Virus record (IMG/VR): IMGVR_UViG_3300030419_004603
Coordinates: 1-63,987 of that record
From: a virus
Strand: one strand, 5' to 3'
Length of the DNA stretch: 63,987 nt
Every line of letters starts with the position of its first letter. The stretch's first letter is position 1. This document shows, in pieces, positions 1 to 8,376 of the stretch. The notes below the pieces were generated by a model that was given only the letters and a program-made list of their open reading frames with translations, made no database searches and was not told the origin of the DNA. The position numbers were made by a program, and so were the translations under genes.

Positions 1-831
1 ATCATCGTCTTTGATGGTAAGGGTGGGTCTAACCGCCGCCGTAAACTTTATCCTGAATATAAGGCAAAACGAACAACCAAAATTAGACTCAATCGTGTAA
101 ATGAGTTTGAAAACATAGAGGATGAACGGCATTCTATGTTGATGCAATTATCACGATGTGCTGAATATTTGGAAAGACTGCCCGTAAATATCGTTTCAGT
201 TGACAATGTCGAGGCAGATGATGTTATGGCTTATATCGCTAAACAGTTACTACCCGAAAGTAAAACTACAATCATGAGTACCGATAAGGACTTTTTACAA
301 TTGGTTAGTGACAGAATTTCGGTTTGGTCGCCGACAAAAAAGAAACTCTACAATCCTGAAAAAGTATTAGAAGAATACAAGGTTACATCTAAAAACTTAT
401 TGTTGAGTAGAATTTTTGAAGGTGACCAATCTGATAACATTAAGGGTGTTATGGGAATTGGGATTAAGACACTCTTAAAAAACTTTCCACAATTTGGTGA
501 GGATGGAAAGGTAACTCGTGATGAAATCATAAAGGAAGCTCAAAAGAATAAAGGTAGTAGATTTTATGATTTAATTTTGGATGGTATCGATACAATACAT
601 CTGAATCATAAATTAATGCAACTTGAAGAAGTTGACATAAGTGGTGGAGCTAAATTAAAAATTAATAACATAGTAAATGGTAAGATACCTGAACTATCCA
701 AACCGAACTTTCAAAAAATGTTCATAGAGGATAGAATGTTTGGTGCTTTACCTAATATGGATAGTTGGATAATGCAAACTTGGACTAAACTGAATAGATT
801 TGCGAAGATTAACAATGGGAAGAAAGCGTAA
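1..831 (+). CDS. 5'-3' exonuclease / RNase H (FEN-like), 5'-truncated
   Basis: The open frame runs from the first base of the window, so the start lies upstream; the first in-frame ATG at 136 is internal. The first residues read IIVFDGKGGSNRRRKLYPEYKA, the substrate-binding arch seen in T4 RNase H and other FEN/PIN-type 5'-3' exonucleases. Downstream, VEADDVMAY and STDKDFLQLV carry the acidic metal-binding residues, and GDQSDNIKGVMGIGIKT is the helix-hairpin-helix/H3TH segment that grips duplex DNA. The family removes RNA primers and flaps during replication. It sits directly before the helicase, as replication genes do in T4-like phages. The family call is firm; only the N-terminus is missing. 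Confidence 0.9.
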   Translation: MIVFDGKGGSNRRRKLYPEYKAKRTTKIRLNRVNEFENIEDERHSMLMQLSRCAEYLERLPVNIVSVDNVEADDVMAYIAKQLLPESKTTIMSTDKDFLQLVSDRISVWSPTKKKLYNPEKVLEEYKVTSKNLLLSRIFEGDQSDNIKGVMGIGIKTLLKNFPQFGEDGKVTRDEIIKEAQKNKGSRFYDLILDGIDTIHLNHKLMQLEEVDISGGAKLKINNIVNGKIPELSKPNFQKMFIEDRMFGALPNMDSWIMQTWTKLNRFAKINNGKKA

Positions 832-997
832 ATATAATACAGAAGAAGAACGAAGAGATGCTCAACGAAAGTGGCAGATGGAACATTATCAACGCAACAA
901 AGATAAGATTTTGAAGAAGGCTCGTGATAATTACAAGAAGAAGAAAAGAGAAAAAACAAGACAAAATAGAGGTAAGAGCATCTATGGTGACCAATAA
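815..997 (+). CDS. small highly basic protein of unknown function
   Basis: A 60-residue product from ATG 815; a TTG at 800 would add five residues but overlaps the exonuclease more. It is extremely rich in Lys and Arg with a repeating charged helical pattern (KYNTEEERRDAQRKW, then KDKILKKARDNYKKKKREK), so it is probably helical and nucleic-acid binding. The ribosome start overlaps the 3' end of the exonuclease gene by 17 nt, and its TAA overlaps the helicase ATG (TAATG at 995-999), suggesting translational coupling with the replication genes. I recognise no named family. The composition resembles short phage proteins that bind DNA, but a specific role is not shown. Confidence 0.65.
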   Translation: MGRKRKYNTEEERRDAQRKWQMEHYQRNKDKILKKARDNYKKKKREKTRQNRGKSIYGDQ

Positions 998-2364
998 TGA
1001 GTGAGAAAAGCACTTTAATTCAATTCGGACACAAATTCCAAACAAAAATTATATCATCTTTATTAGGTGAAAAGGTATTTCTACAAACCATTTGTGATAT
1101 CTTAGAGCCTGAATATTTTGATTCCGATTCTAATAAATGGATAGCACAAACCATCAGAGACTATTTCTTTGAATACAAAACTTCCCCAACACTTGAAGTG
1201 ATGAAAGTTAGGATAGACGAGATAGAAAACGACATACTAAAAGTTGCTGTGGTGGATGGATTGAAAGAGAGTTGGAGATTAATTCAAAGTACAGACTTGA
1301 AATTCGTACAAGAACAAACCTTAGAGTTCTGTAGGAATCAAGTTATTAAGGCTGCCATTATGGATAGTGTGGACTTATTGGAAGTTGGACAATACGATGA
1401 GATAAAAAAGATGGTTGACGAAGCGATGAAGGCTGGTACTGAACGAGATTTAGGACACGACTATATCGTTGGTATTGAAGAACGACTTACAAAATCTACA
1501 AGAGATACGGTAAAAACAGGTTGGGATCCGATTGATGAGGTCATGGATGGTGGTTTAGGTGGTGGAGAACTTGGTGTTGTAGTAGCTCCAGCAGGTATCG
1601 GTAAAACTTGGTGTTTACAAAGTATGGGAGCTTCAGCCGTGAAAAATGGATTGAATGTTGTACACTATACATTGGAGTTGAACCAAAATTATGTTGGGTT
1701 GAGATACGATACCATATTTAGTGGAGTACCGACAGCCAATATAAAGTTTTACCAAGATGATGTAAAGAAAAAGATTGACCAATTAAAGGGAACATTATTA
1801 ATTAAATATTTCCCAACCAAAAGTGCTACAGTTCAAACTCTCTCCGCTCATCTAAGTCAAATAGAAATACAAGGTACAAAACCTGATTTGGTATTAGTGG
1901 ATTACGCTGATATCTTGAAGGGTATGGGTAGTGAGAAACGCCATGTATTGGAAAATATCTATGAGGATTTAAGAGGATTAGCTGGTGAAATAGAATGTCC
2001 GATATGGACAGCCTCACAGGCTAATCGTAGTTCATTAGAAGAGGATGTGATTGACGCTACAAAAGTTGCTGAGGCTTATTCAAAAGTAATGATAGCAGAT
2101 TTTGTGGTATCGGTGAGTAGAAAGGTCGAAGATAAAATAGCTAACACAGGTAGATTTCATGTTATAAAAAATAGATTTGGATATGATGGAGTTACCTATC
2201 CTTCACAAATAAATACCAATATTGGTAAAATTGAGGTGTTTGAATCCACTTCAAGTGGTGGTGTAGATGCTCAAGGTAAGATGGATAACTCACAAGAGTT
2301 TATGAGAAAAACCTTGGCAGAAAAGAAAAAAATATTTGAAAAAGACCTCGATGGCTTCGAATAG
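997..2364 (+). CDS. replicative DNA helicase (DnaB / T4 gp41-type)
   Basis: A 455-residue RecA-fold SF4 helicase. The N-terminal 150 residues are helical, as in the DnaB/gp41 N-domain. The C-terminal ATPase starts at GWDPIDEVMDGGL, with Walker A APAGIGKTW at about residues 194-202 and Walker B PDLVLVDYAD at about 296-305. IWTASQANRSS corresponds to the family's H3/sensor region. It would unwind the fork 5'-3' as a hexameric ring. It lies between the exonuclease and the ribonucleotide reductase, and its ATG overlaps the stop of the preceding small gene. No separate primase is visible in the window; this protein has no obvious primase domain, so primase is probably encoded elsewhere. Confidence 0.92.
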   Translation: MSEKSTLIQFGHKFQTKIISSLLGEKVFLQTICDILEPEYFDSDSNKWIAQTIRDYFFEYKTSPTLEVMKVRIDEIENDILKVAVVDGLKESWRLIQSTDLKFVQEQTLEFCRNQVIKAAIMDSVDLLEVGQYDEIKKMVDEAMKAGTERDLGHDYIVGIEERLTKSTRDTVKTGWDPIDEVMDGGLGGGELGVVVAPAGIGKTWCLQSMGASAVKNGLNVVHYTLELNQNYVGLRYDTIFSGVPTANIKFYQDDVKKKIDQLKGTLLIKYFPTKSATVQTLSAHLSQIEIQGTKPDLVLVDYADILKGMGSEKRHVLENIYEDLRGLAGEIECPIWTASQANRSSLEEDVIDATKVAEAYSKVMIADFVVSVSRKVEDKIANTGRFHVIKNRFGYDGVTYPSQINTNIGKIEVFESTSSGGVDAQGKMDNSQEFMRKTLAEKKKIFEKDLDGFE

Positions 2365-2439
2365 AATGGAATATATATTATATTTATCAAAGGTCGGGTT
2401 ATACGGCGTTATATATAAAAGATTAAGTAGAGGAGTAAA

Positions 2440-4437
2440 ATGGAAAAATTTCAGTTATCGGATAATTTTATAAAAAAATATAAAAGAAAAAAGGCACCAT
2501 TTGGTTTTAACGGATTAGGTGAATTAGTCTATATGAGGACTTATTCAAGAATCAAAGAAAACGGAAAAAATGAAAGATGGTGGGAGACAGTACAAAGGGT
2601 TGTAGAAGGTACTTATACAATGCAAAAGAATTGGATTGAATCACACCAATTAGGGTGGAACGCGTGGCAAGCTCAAAAGAGTGCTCAAGATATGTATGAG
2701 CGTATTTTTACTATGAAGTTCTTGCCTCCCGGTCGCGGTCTGTGGGCAATGGGTACACCCGTCACAGAAGAAAAGGGATTATATGCCGCCCTAAACAATT
2801 GTGCTTTCGTATCAACAAAAACACTTAAAGAAGATTATGCTAAACCATTTTGTTTTCTGATGGATGCTAGTATGTTAGGTGTTGGAGTTGGTTTTGATAC
2901 AAAAGGTGCAGGAGAAATAGTAGTCAAGGGAGTTGACAAAGATAGGGATGTACAGACATTTCAAATACCTGATACTCGTGAGGGTTGGGTAGAATCTGTT
3001 AAACTACTATTGGAAAGTTACTTTCACGGACAAGCTCCAATGGAGTTTGATTACTCAATAGTAAGACCTGCTGGAGTTCCCATCAAAGGATTTGGTGGTG
3101 TTTCGAGTGGTCCTGAACCATTACAAGAGGTTCACGAAAGTATCACAGATGTTCTTGAAAAGAATAGTGGAGAACCAATAACAATCACAACAATCGTAGA
3201 TATAATGAATCTCATTGGTAAATGTGTTGTAGCAGGTAATGTTAGAAGAACCGCTGAGATTGTATTTGGTGACCCTTATGATGAAGAATATTTAGATTTA
3301 AAAAATTACAAAGTTAATCCACATCGTGACCAATATGGTTGGACATCAAACAACTCAATATTTGCAGAGTTGGGTATGGATTATACTGAAAGTGCTAAAA
3401 GGATTGTTGATAACGGAGAACCTGGTTTCGCTTGGTTGGAGAATATGAGACAATATTCTCGTATGAAAAATGGTGGAGATAACAAAGACCATAGAGCTAT
3501 GGGTGGTAATCCTTGTTTGGAACAAACCTTAGAATCATATGAGTTGTGTTGTTTAGTGGAAACTTTCCCAAGTAATCATGATGACTTTGACGATTATGCT
3601 AGAACATTAAAATACGCATATCTATATGCCAAAACAGTAACACTTGGAAAAACACATTGGAGTGATACCAATAGAGTTATGTTGAGAAACAGAAGAATCG
3701 GTTGTTCTGTTAGTGGTGTAGCACAATTTATTACCAATAGAGGGTTGGGTGTATTAAAAGATTGGTTAAATGATGGTTACGATGTAATACAAGAATGGGA
3801 CAAGATGTATAGTGATTGGTTCGCTGTACCAAAGTCAATCAAAACCACATCGGTAAAACCAAGTGGTACAGTTTCACTATTAGCAGGAGCGACTCCAGGA
3901 TTACACTATCCTGAGAGTCGTTTTTACATTAGGAGAATAAGGTTATCAAAACACTCAGAGTTAATAGAACCTATGAAAAGGGCAGGTTATAAGTTAGAAC
4001 CAGCGTTTGGTTCTGAAGATACGACTATGGTGGTTGAGGTTCCTGTTGATGTAGGAGAAGGAATAAGAACCGTAGGTGAGTTATCAATATGGGAACAATT
4101 TAGTTTAGCAGCTTTCATGCAACGACATTGGGCAGACAATCAAGTAAGTTGTACAGTAACATTCGATCCTGAAAAGGAAGGTAAAGAAATACCACAAGTA
4201 TTGAATTACTATCAATATCATTTAAAGGGTATAAGTTTGTTACCAAGACACGACTTGGGAGCCTATCAACAAATGCCTTATGAAGCAATTGATGAAAAGG
4301 AATATGGTAAACAAGTAAAGAAACTCGGTAAGTTAAGTTTCGGAGTTATTAGTAATGAGGAGGCCAACATAGAAAAGTTCTGTGATGGTGACTTTTGTGA
4401 TGTAGAAGAAGTTACAACTACTAATGACAATGAATAA
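2440..4437 (+). CDS. nrdJ: adenosylcobalamin-dependent ribonucleotide reductase (class II, monomeric type)
   Basis: A 665-residue class II ribonucleotide reductase, reducing ribonucleotides to deoxyribonucleotides with a B12-derived thiyl radical. Landmarks match the Lactobacillus RTPR type. The N-terminus has APFGFNGLGELVYMRTYSR. C121 (LNNCAF) and C370 or C371 (YELCCLV) would form the redox pair. NPCLEQ carries the radical Cys359 and Glu361, and KPSGTVSLLAGATPG is the phosphate-binding loop. C648 and C653 near the C-terminus (FCDGDFCD) would relay electrons, probably from thioredoxin. An 82-aa thioredoxin-like protein is encoded at 30520. The start is set by a GAGGAG Shine-Dalgarno near 2429. 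The enzyme needs cobalamin, which is notable beside a TonB-dependent receptor gene. Confidence 0.93.
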   Translation: MEKFQLSDNFIKKYKRKKAPFGFNGLGELVYMRTYSRIKENGKNERWWETVQRVVEGTYTMQKNWIESHQLGWNAWQAQKSAQDMYERIFTMKFLPPGRGLWAMGTPVTEEKGLYAALNNCAFVSTKTLKEDYAKPFCFLMDASMLGVGVGFDTKGAGEIVVKGVDKDRDVQTFQIPDTREGWVESVKLLLESYFHGQAPMEFDYSIVRPAGVPIKGFGGVSSGPEPLQEVHESITDVLEKNSGEPITITTIVDIMNLIGKCVVAGNVRRTAEIVFGDPYDEEYLDLKNYKVNPHRDQYGWTSNNSIFAELGMDYTESAKRIVDNGEPGFAWLENMRQYSRMKNGGDNKDHRAMGGNPCLEQTLESYELCCLVETFPSNHDDFDDYARTLKYAYLYAKTVTLGKTHWSDTNRVMLRNRRIGCSVSGVAQFITNRGLGVLKDWLNDGYDVIQEWDKMYSDWFAVPKSIKTTSVKPSGTVSLLAGATPGLHYPESRFYIRRIRLSKHSELIEPMKRAGYKLEPAFGSEDTTMVVEVPVDVGEGIRTVGELSIWEQFSLAAFMQRHWADNQVSCTVTFDPEKEGKEIPQVLNYYQYHLKGISLLPRHDLGAYQQMPYEAIDEKEYGKQVKKLGKLSFGVISNEEANIEKFCDGDFCDVEEVTTTNDNE

Positions 4438-4446
4438 AAAAAGCGG

Positions 4447-4480
4447 ACAGGCAGACGACACACCTGTAGAAAAATGTGTC
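4447..4480 (+). promoter_or_regulatory. interleaved inverted repeats in the TonB-receptor leader
   Basis: The 71-nt gap before the receptor gene holds two overlapping inverted repeats. ACAGG (4447-4451) pairs with CCTGT (4463-4467), and GACACA (4457-4462) pairs with TGTGTC (4475-4480). The second left arm lies in the loop of the first stem, so the two could form a pseudoknot or alternate. A strong Shine-Dalgarno AAGGAG follows at 4497-4502, 6 nt before ATG 4509. This could be an RNA control element for the receptor, but the stems are only 5-6 bp and may be chance. Confidence 0.3.
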
Positions 4481-4508
4481 ATTTCACAAACAAAACAAGG
4501 AGATTACT

Positions 4509-7280
4509 ATGAACTATCGTAATCTAATCTTCGGCCTAATATTGTCAGTTGGGGTTGTCTTTGGGCAATCTGTTACTGGTTTTGTTGGAGTCGGAGAACA
4601 ACCACTTGTTGGAGCAAATGTAATAGTAGAAGGTACTGAACTCGGTGGAGTAACAGACGAGACTGGGAAGTTCGTTATTGAAACTGGTACAGGTACTTTT
4701 GGTGTTACTGCTTCATACATCGGTTATGTATCCCAAACTAAAACAGTAAAAGTTGGGGACATAGTTGGGAGTGTTAGTTTCAATTTAGAAACTGATGTTG
4801 TTGCTCTCACGGCACTTGAAGTTTTGGCTTCAAGAGCGGATGAAACAACACCTGTGGCTTACACTAATGTTAGTAAAAAAGAAATGGAAGTAAGACTTGG
4901 TAGTCAAGATATTCCAATGATTCTTAATACTACACCAAGTGTATACGCTACACAACAAGGTGGTGGTGCGGGAGATGCCCGTATTAATGTTCGTGGATTC
5001 AATCAACGGAATGTTGCCGTAATGATTAATGGAGTTCCCCAAAATGATATGGAGAACGGATGGGTCTATTGGTCTAATTGGGATGGAGTGGGAGACGCTA
5101 CTTCCTCGATTCAGATGCAAAGGGGACTATCGGCTGTTAATTTAGCAACACCTTCTATTGGTGGTACTATGAATATTATCACCGACCCAGCAGCTCACGA
5201 GAAAGGTGGGAAGTTGAAACAAGAAGTCGGTGAGGGTGGGTTCTTAAAGACCACTTTGAATTATAACTCAGGTCTAATAAATGATAAACTAGCAGTAAGT
5301 GGAACGATTGTTCGTAAAACCGGAAACGGTTTTATAGATGGAACATGGACGGATGCTTGGGCTTATTATTTAGGTACATCTTATGCTGTATCAGACAAAC
5401 AACGATTTGAGTTATACGCAATAGGAGCACCACAGAGACATGGACAGAACCTATACAAACAGAATATCGCAACTTACTCACAAGAGTTAGCGAGTGATAT
5501 TGGATGGGATGACGAAGGTAATGGATACGACCCAACGGCATTTGCCGAAGGTGAGAAGTTCGAAACTGAAGCTGGTAGGTTCTATAATCAAAATTGGGCA
5601 CCTGTAGACCCATCATACAAAGGCCAACAATATTGGTATATGTATGGTGCTAGAACTACAGATAGGTTCAGTTCTGATTTCTTGAATGAAAGAGAAAACT
5701 TCTTTCATAAACCACTTGTGAACTTGAATCATTTTCTCGATTTAAACGACCAAATGACTTTAAGTTCTGTAGCTTATTGGAGTGGTGGTAGTGGTGGTGG
5801 AACTGGTACTTACGGAAGTGTCAGTAGAAAACCTGCGGTCGAAGGAGAACCTTGGTATGCAAGTTCACCTTGGATGTGGGATTGGGATGCTGAGATTGCA
5901 CAGAACTCTGCTAATGTAGATTCTGCATGGTCAGATGTTGAAAATCGTTCAACTGGTATCCTAAGAAATTCAATCAACAGACAAAACACCTATGGTTTAA
6001 TTTCAAAGTTAAACTATGATGTGAATGATGAACTTGAGGTTCAGATTGGTATTGATTGGAGAACTGCTGGTATAGAACACGCCAGAGAAGTTCGTGATTT
6101 ACTTGGTGGAGACTACTATGTAGATTTCGCCGATGACAACGCTGCCGATGGTAAGAAAGTTGGGTTAGGTGATATTATTGCTTATCACAACGAAACTACC
6201 GTTGATTGGTTTGGTGCTTTCTTACAAGGTAAATACGATACTGAAAAGATTAACCTATATGGTATGGGTGGTATATCCACAATCGGATATACATACGAAG
6301 ACCATTTTGCTATTAACAAAGATGAAGATGGAAATGATATCGATAACTTTGTTGAAGCTGATAACATCACAACTTTTCAAGTAAAAGGTGGTGGTAGGTA
6401 TAATCTTGATGACAGATTATCAGCATTTGCTAATGTTGGTTATGTACAGAAACCACCAATCTTAGATAATGTGATTGATTATGATGGAAATGTATCTACA
6501 AATCCTGATAATGAAAAATTCATATCTACAGAAGTTGGTGGTGAATACAGAAGTGGTTTAGTAGCTGTCAAAGGTAGTTACTATAATACACAATGGAAGG
6601 ATAGAAACCTTACCAAATCAGTAACAACTGGACAAGGTGACTCAGGTGACACAGACATCATTTACCTAACTGGTGTGAATCAAAGTCACAGTGGTTTCGA
6701 GATTGAGTCCAAAGTGGCTCTTCACGAAATGGTTGACTTAGATGTAGCAGTTAGTATTGGTGATTGGTACTTCGATGGAGACGCTACAGGTGATTACACA
6801 GAGATGGAATACAATGATGATAACCAAATCATCGGTCAAACATCTACTGAGTATGAATACGCATTAAACAATCTAAAGGTTGGTGATATGCCACAGACAG
6901 CTTATGTTGGTGGATTAACACTAAAACCAATCGAAGGATTGAGTGTACAAGGTCTTTATAGATGGTATGATAATCACTATTCAGATTGGAGTCCTGATTC
7001 TCGTGAAGTTGAAGGTGATGCTGATAGAGCACAAGTATGGAAAACACCATCATATGGTAAGTTAGACCTACACTTGTCTTATAAGCTACCTGAAGTAGCA
7101 GGACTTGACATGACTATTCATGGTCATTTGTTCAACGCTCTTGATAATGTATACATTCAAGACGCGGTAGATAATAGTAAGTACAATGGGTATGGTGATA
7201 AACTTCACTTAGCTCATAACGCTGAAGTATTCTTGGGTACACCAAGACATTTCAATTTAGGACTTTCTGTTAATTTCTAA
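4509..7280 (+). CDS. TonB-dependent outer-membrane receptor
   Basis: A 923-residue outer-membrane receptor. ATG 4509 is chosen over an upstream GTG at 4476 because AAGGAG sits 6 nt before it and a signal peptide starts there (MNYRNLIFGLILSVGVVFG, cleavage probably near GQS). After the signal peptide comes a carboxypeptidase-regulatory-like beta domain (about residues 20-100, GVTDETGKFVIETG). The TonB plug follows (about 125-230, with VRGFNQRNVAVMINGVPQND), then a long 22-strand-type barrel ending in the aromatic residue F (LSVNF). Such receptors import siderophores, cobalamin or glycans using TonB energy; the substrate is not readable here. It has its own leader and a terminator downstream, so it behaves like an autonomous cargo gene. 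A full-length receptor in a phage replication region is unusual. Confidence 0.88.
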   Translation: MNYRNLIFGLILSVGVVFGQSVTGFVGVGEQPLVGANVIVEGTELGGVTDETGKFVIETGTGTFGVTASYIGYVSQTKTVKVGDIVGSVSFNLETDVVALTALEVLASRADETTPVAYTNVSKKEMEVRLGSQDIPMILNTTPSVYATQQGGGAGDARINVRGFNQRNVAVMINGVPQNDMENGWVYWSNWDGVGDATSSIQMQRGLSAVNLATPSIGGTMNIITDPAAHEKGGKLKQEVGEGGFLKTTLNYNSGLINDKLAVSGTIVRKTGNGFIDGTWTDAWAYYLGTSYAVSDKQRFELYAIGAPQRHGQNLYKQNIATYSQELASDIGWDDEGNGYDPTAFAEGEKFETEAGRFYNQNWAPVDPSYKGQQYWYMYGARTTDRFSSDFLNERENFFHKPLVNLNHFLDLNDQMTLSSVAYWSGGSGGGTGTYGSVSRKPAVEGEPWYASSPWMWDWDAEIAQNSANVDSAWSDVENRSTGILRNSINRQNTYGLISKLNYDVNDELEVQIGIDWRTAGIEHAREVRDLLGGDYYVDFADDNAADGKKVGLGDIIAYHNETTVDWFGAFLQGKYDTEKINLYGMGGISTIGYTYEDHFAINKDEDGNDIDNFVEADNITTFQVKGGGRYNLDDRLSAFANVGYVQKPPILDNVIDYDGNVSTNPDNEKFISTEVGGEYRSGLVAVKGSYYNTQWKDRNLTKSVTTGQGDSGDTDIIYLTGVNQSHSGFEIESKVALHEMVDLDVAVSIGDWYFDGDATGDYTEMEYNDDNQIIGQTSTEYEYALNNLKVGDMPQTAYVGGLTLKPIEGLSVQGLYRWYDNHYSDWSPDSREVEGDADRAQVWKTPSYGKLDLHLSYKLPEVAGLDMTIHGHLFNALDNVYIQDAVDNSKYNGYGDKLHLAHNAEVFLGTPRHFNLGLSVNF

Positions 7281-7292
7281 AATGGTAATTTG

Positions 7293-7319
7293 GGGGAGTT
7301 GAAATATACTCCCCTTTTT
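7293..7319 (+). terminator. Rho-independent terminator after the TonB receptor
   Basis: GGGGAGT (7293-7299) and ACTCCCC (7308-7314) form a perfect 7-bp GC-rich stem with an 8-nt loop, directly followed by TTTTT (7315-7319). It starts 12 nt after the receptor stop. It is the only clear intrinsic terminator I found in the window, and separates the receptor from the glutamine synthetase gene. Confidence 0.85.
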
Positions 7320-7336
7320 ATCAAAGGGTAAATAAA

Positions 7337-8314
7337 ATGCATAAATTAGAATATCTATGGTTGGATGGTTGTACACCAACTCAAATAAGGTACAAAACAA
7401 AAGTTGTAAAAGATTTCGGAAAAAAGGAAGAAGCACCAATATGGGGATTTGATGGAAGTTCAACGGAACAGGCTGATGGTAATAATTCCGATTGTGTTTT
7501 AAAACCAGTTAGGGTTTATCCTAATCCTTTAGAAACAAATAGTTCAATAGTCTTATGTGAAGTATGGAATGTAGATGATACACCACACGAATCAAATACA
7601 AGAAGACTATTAGAAGAGACTATAACCGATGATATCGATGAGTGGGTAGGTTTTGAACAAGAATATACATTATTCAAAGGTGGTAAACCATATGGTTGGC
7701 CTTCTGTTGGACAGCCACCACCACAAGGGGATTACTATTGTGGTAGAAACATCGGTGAAAAGGTATCAAGAGAACATATGAACGCTTGTATTGAAGCTGG
7801 TATCAGTATTTGTGGAACTAACGCAGAAGTTATGTTAGGTCAATGGGAATATCAAATAGGTGCAGGTGGTTCAATACACATGAGTGATGATTTGTGGGTT
7901 GCTCGTTGGTTATTGGAAAGAATCTGTGAAGAACACGAGCTCGTTATCTCATTACATCCAAAACCAATTCAAGGTGATTGGAATGGTGCTGGTTGTCATA
8001 CCAATTTCTCTACAAAGGAGATGAGAGAAGATGGTGGTTATGATGAGATACTTGAAGCCTGTGAAAAATTATCAAAAAATCCACAAGAACATATTGATGC
8101 ATATGGTCAAGACAATGACCAAAGACTTACTGGATTACATGAAACCTGTAGTATTACAGAGTTTAGATATGGTGTTTCAGATAGGGGTGCATCAATTCGT
8201 ATACCTTGGCAGGTAAAACGAGATAAAAAAGGTTACTTGGAAGATAGAAGGCCAGCATCAAATTGTGACCCTTATGTCGTATCACAAAAATTAATCGAAA
8301 CAATCTGCAGTTAA
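7337..8314 (+). CDS. glutamine synthetase, type II (GSII-like)
   Basis: A 325-residue glutamine synthetase that would make glutamine from glutamate, ammonia and ATP. The sequence is of the short GSII class (eukaryotic and some bacterial) rather than the 470-residue GSI: EYLWLDG at the start, IWGFDGSSTEQA near residue 35, and EVWNVDDTPHESNTR. The catalytic NGAGCHTNFS lies near residue 216, with DRRPASNCDPY near the C-terminus. Acidic metal ligands (FEQEYTLF, GTNAEVMLGQWEYQIG) are present, so it looks active. It follows the terminator of the receptor gene, with weak AAGGG before ATG 7337. In a phage it would boost nitrogen supply for nucleotide synthesis, or supply glutamine for amidotransferases. 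This is an unusual auxiliary metabolic gene. Confidence 0.9.
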   Translation: MHKLEYLWLDGCTPTQIRYKTKVVKDFGKKEEAPIWGFDGSSTEQADGNNSDCVLKPVRVYPNPLETNSSIVLCEVWNVDDTPHESNTRRLLEETITDDIDEWVGFEQEYTLFKGGKPYGWPSVGQPPPQGDYYCGRNIGEKVSREHMNACIEAGISICGTNAEVMLGQWEYQIGAGGSIHMSDDLWVARWLLERICEEHELVISLHPKPIQGDWNGAGCHTNFSTKEMREDGGYDEILEACEKLSKNPQEHIDAYGQDNDQRLTGLHETCSITEFRYGVSDRGASIRIPWQVKRDKKGYLEDRRPASNCDPYVVSQKLIETICS

Positions 8315-8317
8315 TAC

Positions 8318-8346
8318 TTGACTTTTAGGTTTTTTGTTCGTAAATT
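8318..8346 (+). promoter_or_regulatory. sigma70-like promoter upstream of DNA polymerase
   Basis: TTGACT at 8318-8323 and TAAATT at 8341-8346 are separated by exactly 17 nt, and the motif continues with CTAATACG. A nearly identical element, same boxes and spacing, occurs at 30057-30085 upstream of the nmad1 gene; about 29 of 37 positions agree. The element starts 4 nt after the glutamine synthetase stop. Repetition in two intergenic gaps makes a genuine promoter likely, perhaps of the early class. Confidence 0.7.
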
Positions 8347-8376
8347 CTAATACGAAAACAAAGGAGAAGTGCTTAA

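Noticed and set aside
711-1045. Minus-strand open frames (for example 711-1013) with hydrophobic stretches
   Set aside because: They are antisense to the exonuclease, basic protein and helicase genes; hydrophobic runs arise from complementing Lys/Glu-rich codons.
2398-2413. Direct repeat GTTATA spaced 10 nt in the gap before the ribonucleotide reductase gene
   Set aside because: Six-base AT-rich repeat seen only once; no clear -35/-10 pair nearby and no match to the other promoter-like element.
4476-4508. GTG 4476 as start of the TonB receptor
   Set aside because: It would put 11 polar residues before the signal peptide, and the strong AAGGAG lies between it and ATG 4509.
4509-7280. SusC-like starch receptor
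   Set aside because: No SusD partner gene follows and the length and N-domain alone do not separate SusC from other TonB-dependent receptors.
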